This document shows positions 1 through 8,011 of a DNA stretch of 46,592 nt, piece after piece. This DNA is from Xanthomonas maliensis (GTDB lineage: Bacteria; Pseudomonadota; Gammaproteobacteria; Xanthomonadales; Xanthomonadaceae). The DNA is taken from NCBI RefSeq assembly GCF_009192945.1, contig NZ_NSET01000031.1, positions 1 to 46,592 on the forward strand, in the 5' to 3' direction. The notes below the pieces were generated by a model that saw nothing but the letters and a program-made list of their open reading frames with translations, was not told where the DNA came from and did not search any database. The position numbers and the translations under genes were made by a program. Each line of letters opens with the position of its first letter. The first letter of the stretch is position 1.

Positions 1-174
1 CTGCGTCGCCCGCTCGGCATCGCCATCGTCGGTGGCCTGCTGCTGTCGCAGCTGGTCACCCTGTACACCACTCCGGTGATCTATCTGTACATGGAACGCG
101 CCGGCGAACGCGTACGTGCATGGCGCGTACGCCGCGCGGCGATGGCCGCTGGACAGGCAGGAGAGCGGGCATGA
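1..174 (+). CDS. RND efflux transporter, MdtB-like, C-terminal fragment
   Basis: The window opens inside this gene; only the last 57 codons are present. They encode the final transmembrane region and cytoplasmic tail of an inner-membrane RND proton/drug antiporter. The segment [17 protein letters not shown] followed by [20 protein letters not shown] is the usual end of an MdtB-type subunit, and it closely parallels the end of the next gene. MdtB and MdtC subunits assemble into heteromeric pumps with an MdtA periplasmic adaptor, which presumably lies upstream. The stop codon (172-174) overlaps an ATG at 171 that is in frame with the next gene, so the two genes are probably translationally coupled. 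The MdtB-versus-MdtC assignment relies on gene order and the [11 protein letters not shown] motif. Confidence 0.85.
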   Translation: MRRPLGIAIVGGLLLSQLVTLYTTPVIYLYMERAGERVRAWRVRRAAMAAGQAGERA

Positions 175-272
175 GGCTTAATGAAGCCGGGTCCCGGGTC
201 CCGAGTCCCGGCTCTAGAGTCCCGAGACCCGGCTTCGTCCCGAATCCCGGCTCTTCCCCCGGAAGCCTTCCG
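175..272. repeat. GTCCCG tandem/inverted repeat between the two RND genes
   Basis: This short spacer is built from near-identical heptads (GTCCCGG, GTCCCGA, GTCCCGG, then GTCCCGAG and GTCCCGAATCCCGG). It also contains an 11-bp perfect inverted repeat, GAAGCCGGGTC at 183-193 and GACCCGGCTTC at 226-236. Similar GGGA/TCCCG-rich intergenic repeats are common in Xanthomonas genomes. The reading frame of the downstream transporter stays open throughout, so the repeat may be translated as a Pro/Gly/Ser/Arg-rich leader rather than being untranslated. Confidence 0.75.
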
Positions 273-3200
273 ATGAACATCTCCTCGCCTTTCATCAAGC
301 GCCCGATCGGCACATCGCTGCTGGCGATCGGCCTGTTTGTGATCGGCTTGATGTGCTATCTGCGGCTGGGTGTCGCGGCATTGCCGAATATCCAGATTCC
401 GGTGATCTTCGTGCACGCCACTCAGTCTGGCGCCGATGCCAGCACGATGGCGTCCACCGTCACCGCGCCGCTGGAGCGCCATCTGGGTCAGCTGCCCGGC
501 ATCGATCGCATGCGCTCGTCCAGCTCGGAAGGCAGCAGCATGGTCTTCATGATTTTCCAGACCAGCCGCAATATCGATTCGGCGGCGCAGGACGTGCAGA
601 CCGCGATCAATGCCGCGCAGTCGGACCTGCCATCGGGCCTGGCCACGCCGATGTATTCCAAGGCCAACCCGAACGATGATCCGGTCATCGCCATCGCCCT
701 GACCTCGGACACGCAGTCGGCCGATGAACTCTACAACGTCGCCGATTCGCTGCTCGCGCAGCGGATACGGCAGATCAACGGCATCAGCTCGGTGGACATC
801 GCCGGCGCGTCGACGCCGGCAGTGCGCGTGGATGTGGATCTGCGCGCGCTCAATGCACTGGGATTGACCCCGGACGACCTGCGCAACGCGGTGCGTGCCG
901 CCAACGTGACCTCGCCGACCGGCTTCCTGTCCAACGGCGACACCACCATGGCCATCATCGCCAACGATGCGGTGGCCAAGGCCGCCGACTTCGCGCAGTT
1001 GGCGATCGCCACGCAATCCAACGGCCGCATCGTGCGCTTGAGCGATGTGGCCACTGTGTACGATGGCCAGCAGGATGCGTACCAGGCGGCCTGGTTCAAC
1101 GGCAAACCAGCAGTGGTGATGTATGCCTTCACCCGTGCCGGCGCCAACATCGTCGAGACCGTCGATGCGGTGAAAGCGGAGATCCCGGAACTGCGCAGCT
1201 ATCTGCAGCCTGGTACAACGCTGACTCCGTATTTCGACCGCACCCCGACCATTCGCGCCTCGCTGCACGAGGTGCAGGTCACGCTGATGATCAGCCTGGC
1301 GATGGTGGTGCTGACCATGGCGCTGTTCATGCGCCGGCTGGCACCGACGCTGATCGCCGCGGTGACGGTGCCGCTGTCGCTGGCCGGCGCGGCACTGGTG
1401 ATGTACGTGCTCGGCTTCACCTTGAACAATCTCAGCCTGCTGGCGTTGGTGATCGCAATTGGCTTTGTGGTCGACGATGCCATCGTGGTGATCGAGAACA
1501 TCATGCGTCACCTCGACGAAGGCATGCCGCGCCTGCAGGCCGCGCTGACCGGCGGACGCGAGATCGGCTTCACCATCGTCTCGATCACCGCCTCGCTGGT
1601 CGCGGTGTTCATCCCGATGCTGTTCGCCAGCGGCATGGTCGGCGCCTTCTTCCGCGAATTCACCATCACCCTGGTGGCGGCGATCGTGGTGTCGATGCTG
1701 GTTTCGCTGACGTTGACGCCGGCGCTGTGCAGTCGTTTCCTTTCGGCGCACGACGTGCAGCACAGCCATAGCCGCTTCGGCGCATGGCTGGAGCGCATGC
1801 ATGAGCGCATGCTCGCCGTCTACACGGTCGCGCTGGATTTCTCGCTGCGGCACGCCTTGCTGCTGTCGCTGACGCCGCTGCTGTTGATCGGTGCCACCGT
1901 GTTCCTGGGCGGCGCGGTCCAGAAGGGGTCGTTTCCACCGCAGGACACCGGCCTGATCTGGGGCCGCGCCAATTCCAGCGCCACCGTGTCGTTTGCCGAC
2001 ATGGTCAGCCGCCAGCGGCGCATCACCGACATGTTGATGGCCGACCCAGCCGTCAAGACCGTCGGTGCCCGCCTCGGCTCCGGCCGCCAGGGTTCCAGCG
2101 CATCGTTCAACATCGAATTGAAGAGCCGCACGGAAGGCCGGCGCGACAGTACCGCGGACGTGGTGACGCGGCTAAGCGCCAAGGCCGATCGCTATCCGGA
2201 TCTGGACCTGCGCCTGCGCGCGATCCAGGACCTGCCAAGCGATGGCGGCGGCGGCACCAGCCAGGGCGCGCAGTACCGCGTCTCGTTGCAAGGTAACGAC
2301 CTGGCGCAGCTGCAGGAATGGCTGCCCAAGGTGCAGGACGCATTGAAGAAGAATCCACGCCTGCGCGATGTCGGCACCGACGTGGACACCTCGGGCTTGC
2401 GTCAGAACATCGTGATCGACCGCGCCAAGGCTGCACGTCTGGGCATTACGGTCGGCGCGATCGACGGCGCGCTCTACGGCGCTTTCGGTCAACGCTCGAT
2501 TTCCACCATCTATTCCGACCTCAACCAGTACAGCGTGGTGGTCAACGCCCTGCCTTCGCAAACCGCCACGCCCAAGGCGCTGGACGAGATCTTCGTGCCC
2601 AACCGCACCGGCCAGATGGTGCCGATCACCGCCGTCGCCACCCAGGTGCCGGGATTGGCGCCGCCGCAGATCACCCACGACAACCAGTACAGCACGATGG
2701 ATCTGAGCTACAACCTCGCACCGGGCGTCAGCACCGGCGAGGCCGACCTGATCATCAAGAAGACCGTCGAAGGGCTGCGCATGCCGGGCGACATCCGCAT
2801 CAGCGACGGCGGCGGCTTCAATGTGCAGCTCAATCCCAATTCGATGGGCGTCCTGCTGCTGGCCGCCGTGCTCACGGTCTATATCGTGCTCGGCATGCTC
2901 TACGAGAGCCTGATCCACCCGGTGACCATCCTGTCCACCCTGCCGGCGGCCGGCATGGGCGCGCTGTTGGCGTTGTTCGTGACCAACACCGAACTGTCGG
3001 TGATCTCGATGATCGCACTGGTATTGCTGATCGGCATCGTCAAGAAGAACGCCATCATGATGATCGACTTTGCGTTGGTGGCGCAGCGCGAACATGGCAA
3101 GGACGCGCGCGCCGCCGCACGCGAAGCCTCGATCGTGCGCTTCCGACCGATCATGATGACCACGATGGTGGCGATCCTGGCGGCGGTGCCGCTGGCGGTG

Positions 3201-3413
3201 GGGCTGGGCGAAGGCTCGGAGCTGCGTCGTCCACTCGGCATCGCCATGATCGGCGGCCTGCTGATCTCGCAGAGCCTGACCCTGCTCAGCACCCCGGCGT
3301 TGTACGTGATCTTCTCCTGCCTGAGCGAGCGCTGGAAGGCCCGTCGTGCCCGCGCACGCGCACGTCGGGCCGAGCGCGACGCCTCCCGCCGGCCGGCCAC
3401 CTCGGCGCCCTGA
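273..3413 (+). CDS. mdtC: RND multidrug efflux transporter permease, MdtC-like
   Basis: This 1046-residue inner-membrane RND pump subunit should export drugs or bile-salt-like compounds using the proton gradient, together with the MdtB-like subunit upstream. It has the family's two-fold layout: an N-terminal helix (residues about 10-30), a periplasmic porter domain, the TM4 motif GFVVDDAIVVIENI carrying the paired proton-relay aspartates, a second porter domain, and LLIGIVKKNAIMMIDFAL with the TM10 lysine. Length is normal for the family. The start at 273 has GGAAG seven bases upstream and gives the usual RND N-terminus. An alternative in-frame ATG at 171 overlaps the upstream stop, has AGGAG at 159-163 with seven-base spacing, and would add 34 residues encoded by the repeat. 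Both starts are plausible. The C-terminus is unusually rich in Arg and Ala. Confidence 0.93.
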   Translation: MNISSPFIKRPIGTSLLAIGLFVIGLMCYLRLGVAALPNIQIPVIFVHATQSGADASTMASTVTAPLERHLGQLPGIDRMRSSSSEGSSMVFMIFQTSRNIDSAAQDVQTAINAAQSDLPSGLATPMYSKANPNDDPVIAIALTSDTQSADELYNVADSLLAQRIRQINGISSVDIAGASTPAVRVDVDLRALNALGLTPDDLRNAVRAANVTSPTGFLSNGDTTMAIIANDAVAKAADFAQLAIATQSNGRIVRLSDVATVYDGQQDAYQAAWFNGKPAVVMYAFTRAGANIVETVDAVKAEIPELRSYLQPGTTLTPYFDRTPTIRASLHEVQVTLMISLAMVVLTMALFMRRLAPTLIAAVTVPLSLAGAALVMYVLGFTLNNLSLLALVIAIGFVVDDAIVVIENIMRHLDEGMPRLQAALTGGREIGFTIVSITASLVAVFIPMLFASGMVGAFFREFTITLVAAIVVSMLVSLTLTPALCSRFLSAHDVQHSHSRFGAWLERMHERMLAVYTVALDFSLRHALLLSLTPLLLIGATVFLGGAVQKGSFPPQDTGLIWGRANSSATVSFADMVSRQRRITDMLMADPAVKTVGARLGSGRQGSSASFNIELKSRTEGRRDSTADVVTRLSAKADRYPDLDLRLRAIQDLPSDGGGGTSQGAQYRVSLQGNDLAQLQEWLPKVQDALKKNPRLRDVGTDVDTSGLRQNIVIDRAKAARLGITVGAIDGALYGAFGQRSISTIYSDLNQYSVVVNALPSQTATPKALDEIFVPNRTGQMVPITAVATQVPGLAPPQITHDNQYSTMDLSYNLAPGVSTGEADLIIKKTVEGLRMPGDIRISDGGGFNVQLNPNSMGVLLLAAVLTVYIVLGMLYESLIHPVTILSTLPAAGMGALLALFVTNTELSVISMIALVLLIGIVKKNAIMMIDFALVAQREHGKDARAAAREASIVRFRPIMMTTMVAILAAVPLAVGLGEGSELRRPLGIAMIGGLLISQSLTLLSTPALYVIFSCLSERWKARRARARARRAERDASRRPATSAP

Positions 3414-3433
3414 GCACGCTGGTATCCGACACC

Positions 3434-3462
3434 GCTGCCCGGCGCTGACGCCGCCGGGCAGC
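3434..3462 (+). terminator. Hairpin downstream of the RND operon, possible terminator
   Basis: GCTGCCCGGCG and CGCCGGGCAGC form a perfect 11-bp stem around a 7-base loop, 20 bases after the transporter stop. The stem is followed by CCACCCTCTTTG rather than a clean T-tract, so it is either a weak intrinsic terminator or an mRNA 3'-end stabiliser. The rest of the 306-base gap up to 3720 holds no gene; its only other notable element is the promoter candidate at 3638-3664. Confidence 0.5.
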
Positions 3463-3637
3463 CCACCCTCTTTGCCGGCCCGGCCTGGCGTGGCTGCGCG
3501 CCCGTGCACCCGTATGCGCTGCGCGGCGGCCGTGGCGCGGCGGCGCGTCAGCCAGCGAACGGGACAGGATGCCGACGGGCATGACCGGTCAGCCGGCCAT
3601 GCTGTTCGATTCGGCCTAAAAAAAAGTTTTTCGCCGC

Positions 3638-3664
3638 TGTCGATTCCCGCCGGTCTGGTTCGTC
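3638..3664 (+). promoter_or_regulatory. Candidate ECF42-type promoter (TGTCGA-N17-CGTC)
   Basis: TGTCGA at 3638-3643 and CGTC at 3661-3664 are separated by exactly 17 bases and lie about 55 bases before the start of the DGPF/YCII gene. From memory of the ECF42 literature, the target motif of this group is TGTCGA at -35 and CGA/TC at -10. The cluster that follows ends in a sigma factor of that architecture, so the site fits autoregulation of the operon. This is a motif match, not a mapped promoter. Confidence 0.6.
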
Positions 3665-3719
3665 GTGGTCACGAATGCGCGCTCACGCGCACCGTATCCA
3701 CCACGACCAGGAGCTCCAC

Positions 3720-4139
3720 ATGCGCTGTATGGCCCTCATCAAAGCGACCGCTGCCTCGGAGTCCGGCCGACTCCCCAGTGAGCGCCTGCTCACCGCCATG
3801 GGCGACTTCAATGCGGAGATGGTCGCTGCTGGCGTCCTGCTCGGCGGCGAGGGGCTGCGGCCCAGCGCGCACGGCCTGCGCCTGCGTCTGGACGCGGCCG
3901 GCAGCCAGCTGACCGCCGGCCCATTCGCGCCCGACGGCGAGCTGATCGCCGGCTACTGGCTGCTGCAAGTGGATACGCTGGAGGACGCGGTCGGCTGGCT
4001 GCAACGCATGCCCAATCCCGATGGCGAGCAGATCGACATCGAGCTGCGCCCTGTGTACGAGGCCGCCGACTTCGGCGCCGCCTTCACCGAGCAGGCACGC
4101 GCGCAAGAAGCGGCGCTCCGCCACACACTGGGGGGCTGA
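3720..4139 (+). CDS. YCII-related DGPF-domain protein
   Basis: This 139-residue cytoplasmic protein belongs to the YCII-related/DGPF family, whose members have a ferredoxin-like fold and no firmly assigned reaction. The signature appears as TAGPFAPDGELIAGYWLL, a variant of the usual DGPF(A/T)E(T/S)KE...GF segment, followed by the typical DAVxW helix and an acidic strand (EQIDIELRPVYEAADF). The start was chosen because AGGAG at 3709-3713 lies six bases upstream; an in-frame ATG at 3675 lacks such a site and sits close to the predicted transcription start. Two bases separate its stop from the next ATG. Genes of this family are the hallmark partners of ECF42 sigma factors, as here, so a role in that regulon is inferred. 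Confidence 0.85.
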   Translation: MRCMALIKATAASESGRLPSERLLTAMGDFNAEMVAAGVLLGGEGLRPSAHGLRLRLDAAGSQLTAGPFAPDGELIAGYWLLQVDTLEDAVGWLQRMPNPDGEQIDIELRPVYEAADFGAAFTEQARAQEAALRHTLGG

Positions 4140-4141
4140 GC

Positions 4142-4587
4142 ATGCAGACATCCATGCACGTCACGCCCTACCTCACCTTCGATGGCGATTGCCGCGCAGC
4201 GTTCGAGCCTTACCAACAGGTGTTTGGCGGCGCGCTGCAGCTGATGACCCATGCGCACTGCCTGCCGATGCTGGCAGCGACGGTTGTCGGGATGGCGAGG
4301 CGGCGCCGTCCGACCGCATCCTGCATGCCGCCCTCCTCACTGCGGCGGCACCGTGGCTGATGGGATCGGATAGCGCACCCGGTCGGCCAGCCCCGCAGCA
4401 CGGCGACGACGCCATCGCAGTGAGCCTGCACGACAACGCGCAGGCCGAACGCGTGTTTGCCGCCCTGGCCGCGGGCGGTCAGATCCACATGGCCATGGCC
4501 GAGACCTTCTGGACCGAACGCTTCGGCATCTGCGCGGACCGCTTCGGCATCCGCTGGTTGTTTAACGGCCGCGACCAGGCGCGCTGA
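4142..4587 (+). pseudogene. PhnB-like VOC-fold protein, frameshifted
   Basis: The N-terminal half reads MHVTPYLTFDGDCRAAF...YQQVFGGALQLMTHAH from 4142, typical of PhnB/3-demethylubiquinone-methyltransferase-like VOC proteins. That frame then becomes arginine-rich and ends at 4360. The family's second half continues in another frame: DRILHAALL, WLMGSDSAPG, AIAVSLHDNAQAERVFAALA, then a WTERFGICADRFGIRWLFN ending, with its stop at 4585-4587. Joined, the product would be about 148 residues, the family's usual length. The shift lies between about 4255 and 4300 and equals loss of one base or gain of two. It could be a genuine inactivating mutation or an assembly error. The gene sits two bases after the DGPF gene and belongs to the same ECF42-linked operon. 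Confidence 0.75.
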
Positions 4588-4628
4588 CGCGTCGCATCGC
4601 CTCCATCCACATTCCCCAAGGACATCGC

Positions 4629-5027
4629 ATGGTCACGCAGATCTTCATCAACCTCCCGGTCGAATCGCTACCGCGCTCGGTCGCCTTCTTCACCGCAATG
4701 GGCTTCACCTTCAATCCGGTCTACACCGACGAAAACGCCACCTGCCTGATCCTGGGCGAGAACATCTACGCCATGTTGCTGGTGCAGCCGTTCTTTCAGG
4801 GCTTCACCCACAAGGCCTTGTGCGATACCCGCGTCGCCGCCGAGACCATCACCGCACTGGCGGTGGCCAGTCGCGAAGAAGTGGATACGCTGGTCGCCAA
4901 GGCCGGCGCCGCCGGTGGCGTGGTCAGCAGCGAGCCCAAGGATTACGGCTTCATGTACCAACACGGCTTCGCCGATCCCGATGGCCACCTGTGGGAGGTC
5001 TTCCACAGTTCCGGCGCGCCCGGCTGA
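4629..5027 (+). CDS. VOC-family (glyoxalase/bleomycin-resistance-like) protein
   Basis: This 132-residue cytoplasmic protein has the paired beta-alpha-beta-beta-beta layout of the vicinal oxygen chelate superfamily. It begins MVTQIFINLPVESLPRSV with the typical AFFTAMGF helix and ends in a YGFMYQHGFADPDGHLWEVF motif, which contains the usual metal-site glutamate region of VOC proteins. The substrate cannot be told from sequence. AAGGACATCGC precedes the ATG and supplies a ribosome site. It lies 41 bases after the frameshifted PhnB-like gene and 63 bases before the sigma factor, all on one strand, so it is most likely a member of the ECF42-controlled operon. Confidence 0.88.
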   Translation: MVTQIFINLPVESLPRSVAFFTAMGFTFNPVYTDENATCLILGENIYAMLLVQPFFQGFTHKALCDTRVAAETITALAVASREEVDTLVAKAGAAGGVVSSEPKDYGFMYQHGFADPDGHLWEVFHSSGAPG

Positions 5028-5090
5028 GGACGATGGCGACGCTGCGCTGCCGCTTGCCGCCGGGTCGTCGTGGTGGTGTGATCGACGCCC

Positions 5091-6356
5091 ATGGCCCGAT
5101 CGTCGGATGTGCACGCATTGCTGGAAACGGTGTGGCGCCGCGAGGCGCCACGCATCATCGGTGCCTTGGCGCGCCAGCTGCGTGACGTGGGGCTGGCCGA
5201 AGACATGGCGCAGGAAGCCTTGCTGGCAGCGCTGGAACATTGGCCACGCAGCGGCGTCCCCGACAATCCCGCTGCCTGGCTGACCACCACCGCGCGCCAT
5301 CGCGCCATCGACCGGCTGCGGCAGCGGCAGTTGCAGCACCGCAAGCAGGCCGCCCTGGGCGACGCACTGGCCTGCGACCAGCAGGCGCAGGACGCGGCGG
5401 CCATCGATCCGGACGAAGACCTGGGCGATGATCTGCTGCGGCTGATGTTCGTGGCCTGCCATCCATCGCTCGGCACCGACGCCCGCGTCGCGCTGACCTT
5501 GCGCCTGCTCGGCGGTCTGACGACCGATCAGATCGCCCGCGCCTTCCTGGTTTCAGAAGCCACGATCGCCCAGCGTATCGTGCGCGCCAAGCGCACGCTC
5601 GCCGACAAGCAGGTGCCGTTCGAAGTACCGCATGGCATCGAGCGCCAGGCACGCGTGGCATCGGTGCTGGAAGTGCTGTATCTGATCTTCAACGAAGGCT
5701 ATGCCGCCAGCAGCGGCGACGATGCGCAACGCCCGGCGCTGTGCGCGGAAGCCCTGCGGTTGGCCGGCGTGCTGGCCGAGCAAATGCCGGCCGCCGCCGA
5801 GGTGCATGCGCTGCAGGCCTTGATGGCGCTGCAAGCCTCGCGCAGCGACGCCCGCAGCGATGCCGACGGCCAGCCAGTGCTGTTGCTGGCACAGGATCGT
5901 CGCCGCTGGAATCCCGCGTTGATCGCGCTGGGACTGGCGGCGTTGGCGCGCGCGCAACAGCTGCGAGGCGGTGACGGCAACTATGCGCTGCAGGCAGCGA
6001 TCGCCGCTTGCCACGCCACCGCCGCCCGTGCCGAAGACACCGATTGGGCGCGCATCGCCACGCTCTACACGCACCTGCTGGAGCGTCATCCCTCACCGGT
6101 GGTCGCGCTCAACCGCGCCGTTGCCGTGTCCATGGCCGACGGGCCGGCGGCTGGACTGGCGCTGGTCGATGCATTGCGTGCGGATGGCAGCCTGCATGGC
6201 TATCACCTGCTGTCCAGCGTTCGCGGCGATCTATTGCAGCGACTGGGTCGCCACGCCGATGCGCAAGCGGCCTTCCTGGACGCGGCCGCCTTGGCTGGCA
6301 ACGCCAGCGACAAGGCGTTCCTGCAGGCGCGTGCGGCGGCCTGCGGGGCGTCCTAA
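5091..6356 (+). CDS. RNA polymerase sigma factor of the ECF42 type
   Basis: The 421-residue protein has a sigma-2 region at about residues 8-80 (ending in DNPAAWLTTTARHRAIDRLRQR), a sigma-4 region at about 115-180 (ALTLRLLGGLTTDQIARAFLVSEATIAQRIVRAKR), and a C-terminal extension of about 230 residues that is helical and TPR-like. That extension distinguishes ECF42 factors from ordinary ECF sigmas of about 190 residues, and in the family it is reported to be needed for activity in place of a classical anti-sigma factor. No anti-sigma gene is visible nearby. The upstream DGPF and VOC genes are the group's conserved partners, and a matching promoter lies at 3638-3664. The inducing signal is unknown. 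Confidence 0.9.
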   Translation: MARSSDVHALLETVWRREAPRIIGALARQLRDVGLAEDMAQEALLAALEHWPRSGVPDNPAAWLTTTARHRAIDRLRQRQLQHRKQAALGDALACDQQAQDAAAIDPDEDLGDDLLRLMFVACHPSLGTDARVALTLRLLGGLTTDQIARAFLVSEATIAQRIVRAKRTLADKQVPFEVPHGIERQARVASVLEVLYLIFNEGYAASSGDDAQRPALCAEALRLAGVLAEQMPAAAEVHALQALMALQASRSDARSDADGQPVLLLAQDRRRWNPALIALGLAALARAQQLRGGDGNYALQAAIAACHATAARAEDTDWARIATLYTHLLERHPSPVVALNRAVAVSMADGPAAGLALVDALRADGSLHGYHLLSSVRGDLLQRLGRHADAQAAFLDAAALAGNASDKAFLQARAAACGAS

Positions 6357-6493
6357 AGCACCGATGGCGGCTGCGCGCGCGCAATCGCGCCGGTGATGTG
6401 AACAGCGGTTCCCAAGCACCGCGTCTGCAGCGGCGGCGGCGCGTCATGCCCCGCCTGCTGCCGCCATTGTCGCAACGCGATCGGCCAGTGGGG

Positions 6494-7861
6494 TCAGCTG
6501 CGCAAGGCCTGCAGCGAGGCCTGCTCCAGCTGCGCATACAAGGCGAATTCATCGGCGACCGCGGCACCCAGCGCCTGCTCGAATTCGCGCTTGCTCGCGT
6601 GCGCGGCATAGGCGCGTTGTTCGGCACCACCGAGGTTGGATTGGAAGATGCCGGCCGCACTGACGGGCAGGAAATCCTCGTAGATGATCGGGTCGGCCCG
6701 CACCAGACCGGCGGCGATCGCCGCCTCGGTCGGCAGCGCGGCCACCTGCGCCCGCGCGCCGCGACCGGCGTCGGTCATGCGGTAACGGAAATAGCCCAAG
6801 CCTTCGTGTCGCAGCGTGGCTTCATCGTCGGGGAACGCAGCGAAGGCCGCCTGCAGGCGCGCGGCATAGCCGGCATCGGTACTGCCCGCCCCCTCACTTT
6901 CGCGCGCCTGCGCCAGCAGTGTGTCGTACAGCGCGCGCCCCTTGGGCGTCAGCGCCAGACCGCGTTGCTCGATCTCGCCGAAACGCGCGGTATGGGTACC
7001 GGCCTCGGCCTGGCCGCCGTCGCCGACGAAGCGCACCGGCTCTTCCAGCGCCTTGAAGCTGGTCTGCCGCAACAGGATGGCCACCTGACGCCGCGGTGGC
7101 CCTTCGATCACCGCCTTGGCCTCGATGCCGGCCTGCTGCATCTGCGCCTGCGCCGCATCGATATCCAGCGTACGCGGCGTCAGATGGTTGATGTGCGGGC
7201 CGTGGAAGCTCACCACGTCGGCGATCAAACGGTGCGCCTGGCTCAGGGCCTGATACGTCTGTCGCGATACGGTGGCATCGCCATGCCAGCGGAAGGTCTC
7301 CAGCGCCTCGGCGACGAAGCTGCGCGCCGCCTCTGCATCCAGCCCACCGTCGCGTTCGTGGCGGGCAATCAAGGCCAGCGCACCGTCGGTGAAGATTTGC
7401 CGCTGCGCCAGGATCTGCGCCGCCTGCGCACGCAATGCCGCATCCTCGATCAGTTCCAGGCGTAGCAGCGAGGTGAATACACGGAACGGATTGGCCGTTA
7501 GCGCCGCATCGTCGATCGGGCGGAAGGCAGTCGAATGCACCGGCACGCCCGCCACCGACAGGTCGTAGTAGCCGACCGGATGCATGCCCATCACCGCGAA
7601 CAGGCGCCGCAGCGTGGCCAGTTCCTGCGCGGTACCGACCCGGATGGCGCCATGCCGCTCCAGATCCAGGCGGGCACGCTCGTCGTTGCGCTGCAGCCGC
7701 TCGGCCAGCGCCGGGTCGGCCTGCAAGGTTTGCGCATTGACCTGCGCGACCAGCGCCATCAAGTCGCCGTAGAGCGGCACTTCGGCGCGATACATGTCCG
7801 ACATCGCCTGTGCGAACAGGCTACGGATCTGGTCGGGAGAGACGAACACGGTGTCGCGCAT
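6494..7861 (-). CDS. hglS: 2-oxoadipate dioxygenase/decarboxylase (DUF1338, HglS/YdcJ family)
   Basis: HglS-type enzymes are Fe(II)-dependent and convert 2-oxoadipate to D-2-hydroxyglutarate in D-lysine catabolism. With the start at 7861 (MRDTVFVSPDQ) the protein has 455 residues, close to the family length. Key residues fall at the positions I recall for the Pseudomonas enzyme: His70 and Arg74 in ERHGAIRVG, His226 in SFHGPHINHLTPR, and a metal-site Glu in RFGEIEQRG near 296. The conserved MHPVGYYDLSVAGVPVHSTAFR segment is also present. A longer open frame reaches 7963, but its extra residues do not look like coding sequence. The ribosome site is weak (GGAC). No other lysine-catabolic genes are adjacent, so the physiological role here is inferred from the family only. 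Confidence 0.88.
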   Translation of the reverse strand: MRDTVFVSPDQIRSLFAQAMSDMYRAEVPLYGDLMALVAQVNAQTLQADPALAERLQRNDERARLDLERHGAIRVGTAQELATLRRLFAVMGMHPVGYYDLSVAGVPVHSTAFRPIDDAALTANPFRVFTSLLRLELIEDAALRAQAAQILAQRQIFTDGALALIARHERDGGLDAEAARSFVAEALETFRWHGDATVSRQTYQALSQAHRLIADVVSFHGPHINHLTPRTLDIDAAQAQMQQAGIEAKAVIEGPPRRQVAILLRQTSFKALEEPVRFVGDGGQAEAGTHTARFGEIEQRGLALTPKGRALYDTLLAQARESEGAGSTDAGYAARLQAAFAAFPDDEATLRHEGLGYFRYRMTDAGRGARAQVAALPTEAAIAAGLVRADPIIYEDFLPVSAAGIFQSNLGGAEQRAYAAHASKREFEQALGAAVADEFALYAQLEQASLQALRS

Positions 7862-8011
7862 CGGGACGGTCTTGGCAGAGCCGGCCACGCCGGCGTTGTC
7901 CCATTCTCGCCGACCACGACCGGCCACGACCAGCTGCACGGCAACACGCTGATGCGCGCCCACCAGACATGCGCAGGCAGCGCCAACCGTCTTGCGGCCA
8001 CGATGGGAGCG

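Noticed and set aside
81..1853. Long minus-strand open frame (about 590 codons) opposite the MdtC-like gene.
   Set aside because: Composition is His/Arg/Gln/Asp-rich with no domain, and the plus-strand gene is unambiguous.
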